Below the pieces are notes generated by a model. It did no database searches. It was not told the origin of the DNA and was given only the letters and a program-made list of their open reading frames with translations. A DNA stretch of 64,000 bases, taken from NCBI RefSeq assembly GCF_014257025.1, contig NZ_JACMSF010000019.1, positions 1 to 64,000 of the forward strand, in the 5' to 3' direction. This DNA comes from Streptomyces cupreus. GTDB lineage: Bacteria; Actinomycetota; Actinomycetes; Streptomycetales; Streptomycetaceae. The translations under genes and the position numbers were made by a program. Shown piece by piece: positions 52,051 through 60,701 of this stretch; position 1 is the stretch's first letter; each line of letters begins with the position of its first letter.

Positions 52051-53856
52051 GTGCCACACCAGCCTCAGCACCGGACGTTGACGGACGCCGTACGCTCCGG
52101 CGTGGAACGCCATCCCGAGCGTGCCGCGTTCGTGTACCTGCACGAGGACGGCCCGGACATGCGGCCCGAGCAGCTCAGCTACGCCGAACTGGACCGCCGC
52201 GCCCGCCTGGTGGCCACCCGGCTGCGGCACGCGTCCAAAGACCCCTCGCGTCCGGTCCTGCTGCTGTACCCGCCGACCCTGGACTTCGTCACGGCCTTCC
52301 TGGGCTGCTTCTACGCGGGCCGCACGGCCATTCCCGCGCCGCTGCCCGACGAGCCGGGCGAACGGCTGGCCCGGGTCCACGGCATCCTGCGGGACGCCAA
52401 GGTGGGCGCGGTGCTGACGCTCCCGGAGTACCGGCAGGCCATCGGGGCCTGGCTGGTCGCCGCGGGAGAACAGGACGTGCTGTGCCTGGCGACCGGCGGG
52501 GACGACGACAACACGGCCGACCCGGACCTGTGGTCCCCGCCCCGCGTGCGCGACACGGATGTGGCCTTCCTCCAGTACAGCTCCGGCTCCACCAGCGAAC
52601 CGAAGGGCGTCATGGTCACTCACGCCAACCTCGCCGCCAACGAGGAGGCCATCCGCACCGCCATGGTGACCCCGCAGGGCGTGGTGGCCGGCAGCTGGCT
52701 GCCGCTCTACCACGACATGGGGCTCATCGGCATGACCCTGCACCCGCTGTGGATGGGCGGCACCAGCGTGCAGATGTCACCGATCGCCTTCATCAAGCAG
52801 CCGCACCGCTGGCTGCGCATGATCCACGACTACCGGGTCGAGGGCACCGCCTCCCCCAACTTCGGCTACGAGCTGTGCACCCGCCGCGTCACCGATGAAC
52901 AGTCCGCGGACCTGGACCTGTCCAGCCTGCGGGTGGCACTCAACGGAGCCGAGCCGGTACGCGCCGAGACCCTGCGCGCCTTCGTGAGCCGCTTCGCCGC
53001 CAACGGGCTGCGCCCGCAGGCCGTCCTGCCCTGCTACGGCCTGGCCGAGAACACCCTGCTGGTCTCCAGCGGGGACACCGAGGCCCCCCACCTCGAACTC
53101 ACTGTGGACGCCCGCGCCCTGGAGCAGGACGAGCTGCGGCCCGCCCGCAGCGACCGGCCCGCCCGCACCCTGGTCGGCTGCGGCCGGCCCAAGGACACCG
53201 AGGTGCTCATCGTGGATCCGGTGACCCTGAAGGTGCTGCCCGGCGGCCGGGTCGGCGAGATCTGGCTGCGCGGCTCTTCGGTGGCCGTCGGCTACTGGAA
53301 CCGCAAGGAACTGACCGCCGAGACCTTCCGGGCGGTGACGGCGGACGGCCGCGGCGGCTGGTTCCGCACCGGCGATCTCGGAGCCCTGCTCAACGAGGAG
53401 CTCTACGTCACCGGTCGGATCAAGGAGATGCTGATCCAGCACGGCCGCAACCTCTACCCGCAGGACATCGAGCAGGCCGTACAGGAGTCCGGGGAGTCGC
53501 TCCGGCGCGGCGGCGGCGCGGTGTTCACCGTCACCGACGAGGCGTCCGACCGCTCGCACGTGGTCGTGGTGCAGGAGCTGCGGGCCCGGGCCCCCGAGGA
53601 GCACGACCTGGCTCAACTCTGCGCCTCCGTCCAGGCCCTGGTCAGCCGTCAGTTCCAGCTGCCCGCCGTGAGCGTGGTGCTGGTGCGCCCCGGCGCGATC
53701 CGCAAGACCACCAGCGGCAAGACGCAGCGCACCCTCATGCGGCAGCTCTTCCTCGACGGCAGCCTGTCGGTGCTGCACCAGCGGCTGCAGCCCGCGGTCG
53801 CCGCCCTGGTCACCACCACGGAAGCGGCGCCAGAGCCCGCCGCCACCCGCCGTTGA
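52051..53856 (+). CDS. Fatty acyl-AMP ligase (FAAL)
   Basis: A 601-residue adenylating enzyme that activates a fatty or polyene acid and passes it to an ACP. The P-loop is LQYSSGSTSEPKGV, followed by GSWLPLYHDMGLIG (typical of FAALs), SPNFGYELCTRR, CYGLAENTLL and GWFRTGDLG. The Lys of GRIKEMLIQHGRNLYPQDIE follows. The GTG at 52051 has a purine-rich site (GGGAGAGGA) upstream. The ACP gene follows after 37 bases, as in FAAL-PKS pairs. Confidence 0.93.
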   Translation: MPHQPQHRTLTDAVRSGVERHPERAAFVYLHEDGPDMRPEQLSYAELDRRARLVATRLRHASKDPSRPVLLLYPPTLDFVTAFLGCFYAGRTAIPAPLPDEPGERLARVHGILRDAKVGAVLTLPEYRQAIGAWLVAAGEQDVLCLATGGDDDNTADPDLWSPPRVRDTDVAFLQYSSGSTSEPKGVMVTHANLAANEEAIRTAMVTPQGVVAGSWLPLYHDMGLIGMTLHPLWMGGTSVQMSPIAFIKQPHRWLRMIHDYRVEGTASPNFGYELCTRRVTDEQSADLDLSSLRVALNGAEPVRAETLRAFVSRFAANGLRPQAVLPCYGLAENTLLVSSGDTEAPHLELTVDARALEQDELRPARSDRPARTLVGCGRPKDTEVLIVDPVTLKVLPGGRVGEIWLRGSSVAVGYWNRKELTAETFRAVTADGRGGWFRTGDLGALLNEELYVTGRIKEMLIQHGRNLYPQDIEQAVQESGESLRRGGGAVFTVTDEASDRSHVVVVQELRARAPEEHDLAQLCASVQALVSRQFQLPAVSVVLVRPGAIRKTTSGKTQRTLMRQLFLDGSLSVLHQRLQPAVAALVTTTEAAPEPAATRR

Positions 53857-53893
53857 GATCCGCAGGCCTACGCCCCTCAGAGAGAGAAACACC

Positions 53894-54229
53894 ATGAGCA
53901 TCGCCCCCGAAACCCGCGACGCCCGTCCCGCCGAGCCCATGGACCGGCCCTCGCCCCGCGACAACGCACCCGGCCTCGAACTGTGGCTGACCGAGCGGGT
54001 CGCCTTCCATCTGCGCAAGGCGGCCGAGGACATCGACCCGGACACCCCCCTCGCCGACTACGGCATCGACTCCGTCGCGGCGATCAGCATCTGCGGCGAG
54101 ATCGAGGAGAAGTTCCGGATCCCGGTCTCCCCCACGATCGCGTACGACTTCCCGACCGTCCACGCGATCGCCACCCATCTCACCGAACGCCTGGCCGACC
54201 GGGCGACGGACGACGAGGACCCGTCATGA
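53894..54229 (+). CDS. Acyl carrier protein, FAAL partner
   Basis: A 111-residue ACP with a long N-terminal extension of about 30 residues. The carrier Ser lies in ADYGIDSVAAISICGEIEEKF. PVSPTIAYDFPTVHAIATHL resembles ACPs that dock to type I PKS. It overlaps the PKS gene by four bases, so it probably receives the acyl group from the FAAL and delivers it to the KS. Confidence 0.92.
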   Translation: MSIAPETRDARPAEPMDRPSPRDNAPGLELWLTERVAFHLRKAAEDIDPDTPLADYGIDSVAAISICGEIEEKFRIPVSPTIAYDFPTVHAIATHLTERLADRATDDEDPS

Positions 54230-57200
54230 CCGTGCGCGAGCCGATCGCGGTCGTCGGTCTCGACTGCCGTTTCCCCGGCGCCCGCGACGCCCAGGAGTAC
54301 TGGGCCCTTCTCATGGACGGACGCGACGGCACGGGCCGGGTGCCCGAGCAGCGCTGGGACGCCGAGCGCTATCACGCCGTTCCCCCGTCCGCTCCGCAAA
54401 GCGCCCGCGAGGCCCGGCCGCCGGGCCGCAGCAACACCGTGCGCGGCGGCTTCATCCACGACCCCGACGCCTTCGATCCCGCCTTCTTCGGGATCGCACC
54501 GCGCGAGGCCGCCGCGATGGACCCGCAGCAGCGGCTGCTGCTGCAGTGCTCGTGGCGGGCGATCGAGGACGCCGCGATCGCACCCCAGGACCTGGCCGGA
54601 ACGGCGACCGGCGTATTCGTCGGGGTGATGGCCAACGAGTGGGCGTATCTGGCGCTCAAGGACTACGACACGATCACCGCACGCTACGGCTCCGGCAACG
54701 GCTACTTCATGGGCGCGAACCGCGTCTCGTACCACCTCGACCTCAAGGGCCCCAGCCTGGCCGTGGACACGGCCTGCTCCTCCTCGCTCGTCGCCGTCCA
54801 CCTCGCCATGAACTCGCTGCGCTGGGGAGAGTGCGACCACGCCCTGGTGGCCGGCACCAACCTGATCATGACGCCGGTCATCAACATCTTCTACACCCAG
54901 GCCGGCCTCTCGGCGCCCGACGGCCGGTGCAAGCCGTTCAGCGCCGCAGCCGACGGGATCGGGCGGGCCGAAGGCGTGGCGGTGCTGATGCTGCGCCGGC
55001 TGAGCGACGCCCTGGCGGACCGTCAGCCGGTGTACGCCGTGCTGAAGGAGACCGGGAGCAACCAGGACGGGCGCAGCAACGGCATCACCGCGCCCAACCG
55101 CTGGGCGCAGGAGCAGCTGATCGAGTCCGTGTGGCAGCGGGCCGGGATCACCGCCGACGACATCGGGTTCATCGAGGCGCACGGCACCGGCACCCTGCTC
55201 GGCGACTTCATCGAGGCGCAGGCGCTCGGCCGACTGACCAGCGGCCGCAGCGGCGGCAGCGTCGCGCTGGGCTCGGTCAAGAGCAACTTCGGGCACGCCG
55301 AAGGCGCGGCCGGCATCGCCGGGCTCATCAAGGCCGTCCTCGCGCTGCACCACCGCACGGTGCCGCCGAGCAGGTTCGCCCACGACGAGAACCCGAAGCT
55401 GGACCTGCCCGGACAACGGCTGTCCCTGCTGAAGTCGCCGCTCAGGCTGCCCTCCGGCACGGTGCACGCCGCGGTGAGCAGTTTCGGCATGGGCGGCAGC
55501 AACGCCCACGCGGTGCTGGCCTCCGCGCCCCGGGTCGTCCACCGGACCCGCCCCGGCGCACCGGGCGTGTTCACCGTCTCCGCCCGCGGGCCGGAGCGGC
55601 TGCGCGCCAATCTGCTGGCCCAGGCGGACGCCCTGTCCCGCCGTCCCGGCGACCAGCTGGCGCAGCTGTGCTGGACCAGCAACCGGGTCAAGTCCCGGCT
55701 GCCGCACCGGGTGGCCGTCGCCGCCGCCGACCTGCCCACGCTGGTGGCGGAGCTGCGCAAGGCCGCCGAACGCGGCGACGAGAGGGGGGCCACACGCCGT
55801 GCGGCGCCGTCGGTGGCGTTCGCCTTCACCGGGCAGGGCGCACAGCACCCCGGGATGGCCGCGCAGTGGTACCGGTCGTGCCCCGCCTACGCACTGCACT
55901 TCGACGAGGTGGACAAGCTGCTCGCCCCGCACACCGGACAGTCCGTTCGCGACCTGATCCTCGACGGCGACCCGGAGATCCACCGCGCGCGCCTGGCCCA
56001 GCCCGCGCTGTTCGCGGTCGGGTACGCGATGGCCGCCACCCTGACCGAGGCCGGGATCAAGCCGTCGTACGTCATCGGGCACAGCATCGGCGAGTTCGCC
56101 GCCGCCTGCGTCGCCGGAGCGCTCGACCCGGCGGACGCCGCCCGGCTGGTCGCCCGGCGCGGGGAGCTGATGGAGACGCTGCCCGAGGACGGCGGGATGC
56201 TCGCGGTGGCCCTGGACGCCGCGGAGGTCGAGCCGCTGCTGGCGGGGCGGCAGCGGCTCGGCCTGGCCGCCGTCAACGGCCCCCGCCGCACCGTGGTCGC
56301 CGGAGACCTCGGCGAACTCACCGCACTCAAAGCGGAGTTGACCGAACGCAAGGTGGCCGCCCGGCCGCTCACGGTCTCCCACGCCTTCCACTCGCCGCTG
56401 ATGCAGCCCATGGTCGAGGAGTTCCGCCGCGCCTGCGCGGACGTCTCCGACCGGCGCCCGAACCTTCCGTTCCTCTCGACCGTCCACGGCCGGGAACTCA
56501 CCGGCGACCAGACCCTGGACGCCGACTACTGGGCGCGGCAGATCACCGCGCCGGTGCGGTTCGCCGAGGCCGCCCACGCACTGCTCACCACCGACATCAC
56601 CCACGTCGTGGAGATCGGCCCGGCCTCGGTGCTCACTCCGCTGCTGGCCCGGCTGCGGACGGCAGCCGGCTCCACGGCGAGCCTGCACACCGCGCATCCG
56701 GGCGAGCACGCCCCCGGCCACCGGCCCCAGCAGCTGTTCGGCGAGCTGTGGTGTGCGGGCCTCACACCCGACTGGGACGTGCTGTACACCGAGTCGGACC
56801 GGCTGCCCCGACGACTGCCGCCCTATCTGTTCGACGAGTCGTTCCGCGCCTGGCGCTCCGGCTCCGCCCCAGACCGTCCGGAACCGTCCGTGCCCCCCAC
56901 CGGCGCGGACGCCGCGGTACCGCCCCTCACGGACCGCGGGGAATCGTGTCCGCCGACCCCCGCGGGGGAGCTGCCGGACTCCCTCGCCGCACTGGCCCGC
57001 CGTCTGGTGTGCCGGGTCGGCGGACACGACCCGGACCTGCTGCACGACGACACCCGGCTCCATGAGGACCTGGGCTTCGACTCGATCCAGGCCATGGAGC
57101 TGAAGACCCGCATCGAGAGCGAGCTGCCGCAGCTCGGCACGCTCCCGGTCGAGGAATTGCTGGAGAGCATGCGCACCGTCGGCGACCTCGTCCGCTATCT

Positions 57201-57258
57201 GCGAGACCGCGACCTCGCCGACGCCGCCGTGACCCTGACCCCGGAAGGAACCGGCTGA
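54226..57258 (+). CDS. Type I PKS module, KS-AT-ACP
   Basis: A 1010-residue one-module synthase without reductive domains. KS about 5-430 (Cys184 in VDTACSSSL, His319 in EAHGTGT, His357 in SNFGHAEG). AT about 530-830 (Ser620 in GHSIGE; HAFH at 719-722, the malonyl-specific signature). ACP about 920-990 (Ser in LGFDSIQAMEL). It should extend the FAAL-loaded acyl group once with malonyl-CoA and leave the beta-keto group, exactly what tetronate formation needs. It overlaps the next gene by one base. Confidence 0.95.
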   Translation: MTVREPIAVVGLDCRFPGARDAQEYWALLMDGRDGTGRVPEQRWDAERYHAVPPSAPQSAREARPPGRSNTVRGGFIHDPDAFDPAFFGIAPREAAAMDPQQRLLLQCSWRAIEDAAIAPQDLAGTATGVFVGVMANEWAYLALKDYDTITARYGSGNGYFMGANRVSYHLDLKGPSLAVDTACSSSLVAVHLAMNSLRWGECDHALVAGTNLIMTPVINIFYTQAGLSAPDGRCKPFSAAADGIGRAEGVAVLMLRRLSDALADRQPVYAVLKETGSNQDGRSNGITAPNRWAQEQLIESVWQRAGITADDIGFIEAHGTGTLLGDFIEAQALGRLTSGRSGGSVALGSVKSNFGHAEGAAGIAGLIKAVLALHHRTVPPSRFAHDENPKLDLPGQRLSLLKSPLRLPSGTVHAAVSSFGMGGSNAHAVLASAPRVVHRTRPGAPGVFTVSARGPERLRANLLAQADALSRRPGDQLAQLCWTSNRVKSRLPHRVAVAAADLPTLVAELRKAAERGDERGATRRAAPSVAFAFTGQGAQHPGMAAQWYRSCPAYALHFDEVDKLLAPHTGQSVRDLILDGDPEIHRARLAQPALFAVGYAMAATLTEAGIKPSYVIGHSIGEFAAACVAGALDPADAARLVARRGELMETLPEDGGMLAVALDAAEVEPLLAGRQRLGLAAVNGPRRTVVAGDLGELTALKAELTERKVAARPLTVSHAFHSPLMQPMVEEFRRACADVSDRRPNLPFLSTVHGRELTGDQTLDADYWARQITAPVRFAEAAHALLTTDITHVVEIGPASVLTPLLARLRTAAGSTASLHTAHPGEHAPGHRPQQLFGELWCAGLTPDWDVLYTESDRLPRRLPPYLFDESFRAWRSGSAPDRPEPSVPPTGADAAVPPLTDRGESCPPTPAGELPDSLAALARRLVCRVGGHDPDLLHDDTRLHEDLGFDSIQAMELKTRIESELPQLGTLPVEELLESMRTVGDLVRYLRDRDLADAAVTLTPEGTG

Positions 57259-58280
57259 TGACCGCTCCCACCGCACACCTGGCCTCGGTCGGCACCTGTC
57301 TGCCCGGGGAACCCGTGGACAACGCGACCCTGGCCAAGTTCGTCGGCGTCGACGAGACCTGGGCCGAGATGTTCATCGGCAACACCAGCCGCTACTTCGC
57401 CGTCGACCTGGCGACCGGTCAGGTGCGGTACAGCCTGGCCGACATCGCGGCGACCGCCGCCGACCGAGCGCTGGCCGAGGCCGGTCTCGGGCCGAGCGAC
57501 ATCGACTGCGTCGTCATGGGCACGGCGACCCCGGACCATCTGATGCCCGCCACGGTGAACCTGGTCGCGGACCGGCTCGGAATCGACAACGTCCCCACCT
57601 ATCAACTCCAGTCCGGCTGCGCCGGCGCCGTGCAGGCCCTCGACGTGGCCCGCACCCTGCTGCTGGCCGGGCGCTGCGCCACCGTGCTGGTGATCGGCGG
57701 CGACGTGTGCGCCAAGCATCTGGAGCGGGACTTCGACCCCGGCAGCCGGACCTCCGCCGAGCTCGTCAACTACGCCCTCTTCGGCGACGGGGCCGGCGCG
57801 GCCGTGCTCAGCACCGACCCGCTGGGCACGGGGATCGCCATCCGTCAGGTGCTCAACCGACTGGTGGGCCTGGGCCGGGAACCCGGCCAGATCATCGACT
57901 GGTTCGGACTCGGCGACCGGCACAGCGACCGTCCGGCGGTCTCGGAGGACTACAAGGCGATCGAGGAGACGGTGCCGCCGCTGGCCCAGCAGATGTTCTG
58001 GGAACTCCTCGGCGACCTCGGCTGGGGCGCCGACCAGGTGGACTTCCTGTTGCCCCCGCAGCTCTCAGGGCGGATGAGCGACCGTATCTCGGCGGCCATG
58101 CCCGCCCCGGGCGCCCGACGGATCAACGTGGTGCGCACCGTCGGCAACAACGGCAACGCCCTGCCCTTCCTCCAGCTCGCCGAGCTTCTGAGCCAGTGGG
58201 ACGGTCCCGGGCGCGCCGTCGCGGTGGCCGTCGAGTCCAGCAAGTGGATCAAGTCCGGTTTCGCCCTGGAGCGCTCATGA
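57258..58280 (+). CDS. KAS III-like enzyme, probable tetronate-forming (RkD-like)
   Basis: A 340-residue FabH-fold protein. The active Cys121 is in YQLQSGCAGAVQAL and an Asn is kept in VGNNGNALPF (Asn297). The catalytic His is missing: the usual PHQAN reads PPQLS, with Pro267 at the His position. KAS III-like proteins of this kind, paired with FkbH and a small ACP, join a beta-ketoacyl thioester to glyceryl-ACP to close a tetronate ring in RK-682 and related pathways. It overlaps the FkbH gene by four bases. Confidence 0.85.
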   Translation: MTAPTAHLASVGTCLPGEPVDNATLAKFVGVDETWAEMFIGNTSRYFAVDLATGQVRYSLADIAATAADRALAEAGLGPSDIDCVVMGTATPDHLMPATVNLVADRLGIDNVPTYQLQSGCAGAVQALDVARTLLLAGRCATVLVIGGDVCAKHLERDFDPGSRTSAELVNYALFGDGAGAAVLSTDPLGTGIAIRQVLNRLVGLGREPGQIIDWFGLGDRHSDRPAVSEDYKAIEETVPPLAQQMFWELLGDLGWGADQVDFLLPPQLSGRMSDRISAAMPAPGARRINVVRTVGNNGNALPFLQLAELLSQWDGPGRAVAVAVESSKWIKSGFALERS

Positions 58281-60217
58281 CCCAGGCCCAGCACCGGATC
58301 CCGAGCCCCGACTCCACGGCCGCCTGGCACGACCGGGCGTCCCTGGCCACCCTGCGCGACCTGTACCGCGCCGGCAAGCTGGCGGCGGAGTACGGCTCGG
58401 TGCGGGCGCTGCTGTCCCGTATGCCCCGGGCCGATCTCCCGGCGGCGGGCCAGTTGCTGGCCCGACTCGACCTGGAGGAGGTGCGCCGCCACGTCCCCGA
58501 CGCGCCGGTGGTCTCCGTGCCGGTGACGGGCGAGTCCACGGTGGCACCGGTGGTGGGGCCGCTCACCGCCGAACTGGCCCGCCACGGGCTGCTGCTGGAC
58601 GCGAAGGTCGCGCCGTACGGGTCGTATCTGCAGGACCTGATGCGGCCGGCCGGCACGGCGCAGGACGCAGACCTGATGCTGTGCGTGCTCGACGCGCACA
58701 CGGTCCTCGGCGACCTCACCGTTCCCTGGCGGGCCGAGGACGTCGAGGACGCGGCGCGGGCCAGGCTCGCCCTGATCTCCTCCGCCGTACGCGCCCATCA
58801 GCAGGCCGGTCGCGGTCTGCTCGTGCTCAACACGGTGCCGCTGCACCGCCACGTGACCCACCAGCTGGTCGATCTGCGCTGCCGAGCCCGGCTCGGCGCG
58901 GTGTGGCGGGAGTTCAACAGCGGGCTGCTGTCGCTCGCCGCCGAACACCCGGGCGTGGTCGTCGTGGACCTCGATCCTCTGATCGGCGAGGGCGTGCCCG
59001 CGGGTGAACCGCGCGCCGCCCAGTACGCCCGGGCCCGGCTGTCCGAGCCGCTGCTGGCCGCCTATGCCCGGGAGGCCGCCCATATCGTGCGCGCCCGGCT
59101 GGGCCGGACCCGCAAGGTCCTGGTGCTGGACCTGGACGGGACGCTGTGGGGCGGCGTGCTCGGCGAGGACGGGCCCGGCGGCATCGAGCTCGGCGCCGGG
59201 CTGCGCGGCGAGGCCTTCGTGGAGTTCCAGCGGGTGATCCGGCAGCTCGCCTCCCAGGGGGTGCTGCTCGCGGTCAGCAGCAAGAACGACGCGGACGCGG
59301 TGAGCCAGGCGCTGCGGACGCATCCGGCGATGGTGCTGCGCGAGCACGACTTCGTCCACGTGAACGCCAACTGGAAGGCCAAGCACGACAATCTCCGCGA
59401 CATCGCCGAGCGGCTCGGACTCGGCCTGGACAGCTTCGTCTTCGCCGACGACAGCCTCTTCGAATGCGGGCTCGTCGGCGAGCAGTTGCCCGAGGTCGCC
59501 GTGGTCCGCGTCGACGACGAACCCGCCCTGCACCCCGGCGCGCTGCTGGCCGACGGCTGGTTCGACCTGTTCGAGCTGACCGAGGCCGACCTGGAACGGG
59601 CGGACCGCTACCGCACCGAGGCCCGACGGCAGGAGTTCCGCGAGGACGTCGACTCCTACCAGGCCTATCTCGACGGACTCGGTCTGGAGGTCACCCTCCG
59701 GCCCCCGGACGAGTCGGAGCTCGCGCGGGTCTCCCAACTCACCCTGCGCACCAACCAGTTCCACCTGGCCACCGAACGACTGGATGTCCCGCAGGTGGCG
59801 GACCGGATGGCGCACCCGGGGAGTTACGTGATCGCGGTGCACGCCCGTGACCGGTTCGGCGACCACGGCCTGGTCGGCGTGCTGTTCCTGCGCCGCGACG
59901 GGGAGGTGCTGCGCATCGACAACTTCGCCCTGAGCTGCCGTGTGTTCGCCCGGGGCATCGAGAGCGCCTGCGTGGCCGCGGTGCTGGAGTTCGCACGCGA
60001 CACCATGGCGAAGGCCGTGGCGAGCCGCTACCTGCCGTCGCCGCGCAACGCCGCCTTCGCCGCCTTCTACGCCGACCAGGGCTTCACCCCGGTCGGCACC
60101 GACCCGGACGACCCCGACGCCGTCTTCTTCCGGCACGACCTGCGCGACATCGCCCCCGCCCCCGCCCATCTGCGGCTGCACGCCACGTTCGGGCCCGACG
60201 ACGGAGACCGCACATGA
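58277..60217 (+). CDS. FkbH-like glyceryl-ACP synthase, long form
   Basis: A 646-residue protein predicted to take 1,3-bisphosphoglycerate, dephosphorylate it and load glycerate on an ACP. Residues about 100-275 resemble the SGNH-hydrolase-like N-terminal region found in long FkbH proteins. The HAD motif is VLDLDGTLWGGVLGEDG (Asp285, Asp287). SSKNDADAV, FADDSLFECGL and a C-terminal GNAT-like domain (about 500-625, with LTLRTNQFHLATERL) follow. The usual FADD(N) motif is FADDS. It is coupled to its likely partner ACP by four bases. Confidence 0.9.
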   Translation: MTQAQHRIPSPDSTAAWHDRASLATLRDLYRAGKLAAEYGSVRALLSRMPRADLPAAGQLLARLDLEEVRRHVPDAPVVSVPVTGESTVAPVVGPLTAELARHGLLLDAKVAPYGSYLQDLMRPAGTAQDADLMLCVLDAHTVLGDLTVPWRAEDVEDAARARLALISSAVRAHQQAGRGLLVLNTVPLHRHVTHQLVDLRCRARLGAVWREFNSGLLSLAAEHPGVVVVDLDPLIGEGVPAGEPRAAQYARARLSEPLLAAYAREAAHIVRARLGRTRKVLVLDLDGTLWGGVLGEDGPGGIELGAGLRGEAFVEFQRVIRQLASQGVLLAVSSKNDADAVSQALRTHPAMVLREHDFVHVNANWKAKHDNLRDIAERLGLGLDSFVFADDSLFECGLVGEQLPEVAVVRVDDEPALHPGALLADGWFDLFELTEADLERADRYRTEARRQEFREDVDSYQAYLDGLGLEVTLRPPDESELARVSQLTLRTNQFHLATERLDVPQVADRMAHPGSYVIAVHARDRFGDHGLVGVLFLRRDGEVLRIDNFALSCRVFARGIESACVAAVLEFARDTMAKAVASRYLPSPRNAAFAAFYADQGFTPVGTDPDDPDAVFFRHDLRDIAPAPAHLRLHATFGPDDGDRT

Positions 60218-60453
60218 CCACCGCCCTCGCCGGCACGGCGGAATTCCGCACGCTTCTGGAGGAGGAACTCGGCCTGTACCTGGAGGAGGAGGACCTGGAC
60301 CGGCCGCTGGACGACTTCCCCGACTGGGACTCGGTGCTGCTGCTGCGCCTGGTGACCGTGGTGGAGGGCGTCGTCGGCGGGCGGATCCCGGTGGCCGATC
60401 TGCTTCAGGTGCGGACGTTCCGGCAGATGCACCAGGTGGTGACGGATCGATGA
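60214..60453 (+). CDS. Glyceryl-accepting acyl carrier protein
   Basis: A 79-residue free-standing ACP. The carrier Ser is in DWDSVLLLRLVTVVE, a DWDS motif typical of the glyceryl-ACPs that partner FkbH. It overlaps FkbH and the next gene by four bases each, so the three are translated together. Confidence 0.92.
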   Translation: MTTALAGTAEFRTLLEEELGLYLEEEDLDRPLDDFPDWDSVLLLRLVTVVEGVVGGRIPVADLLQVRTFRQMHQVVTDR

Positions 60454-60701
60454 CCAGTCCCGCGACGACCGACTCCGCGCCCCAAGAAACCGACGTCTGC
60501 CTGCACTTCCACGCGCTGTTCCTCGACACCCGGCTGGACGTGGTCTGGTCCCCCGGCCTCGGCAGGCGGATCCGGGCCGGTCTCGCCCGGCTCGTCACGG
60601 GCCGCGGCGACGGACCGGTGCCCCACGCGCCCGATGCCCCGGCCCGTTTCCCGGAAGAGAAACCGCAAGAGAAACCGGAAGAGAAAGGAGTGGCCCGATG
60701 A
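60450..60701 (+). CDS. Small protein of unknown function in the tetronate-like operon
   Basis: An 83-residue protein in no family I recognise. The first half (VCLHFHALFLDTRLDVVWSPGLGRRIRAG) is mixed hydrophobic. The C-terminal 15 residues repeat a Glu-Lys-Pro unit (PEEKPQEKPEEKG). It overlaps the ACP gene before it and the hydrolase-fold gene after it by four bases, so it is translated as part of the pathway; its tail also contains the ribosome site of the next gene. Confidence 0.6.
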   Translation: MTSPATTDSAPQETDVCLHFHALFLDTRLDVVWSPGLGRRIRAGLARLVTGRGDGPVPHAPDAPARFPEEKPQEKPEEKGVAR

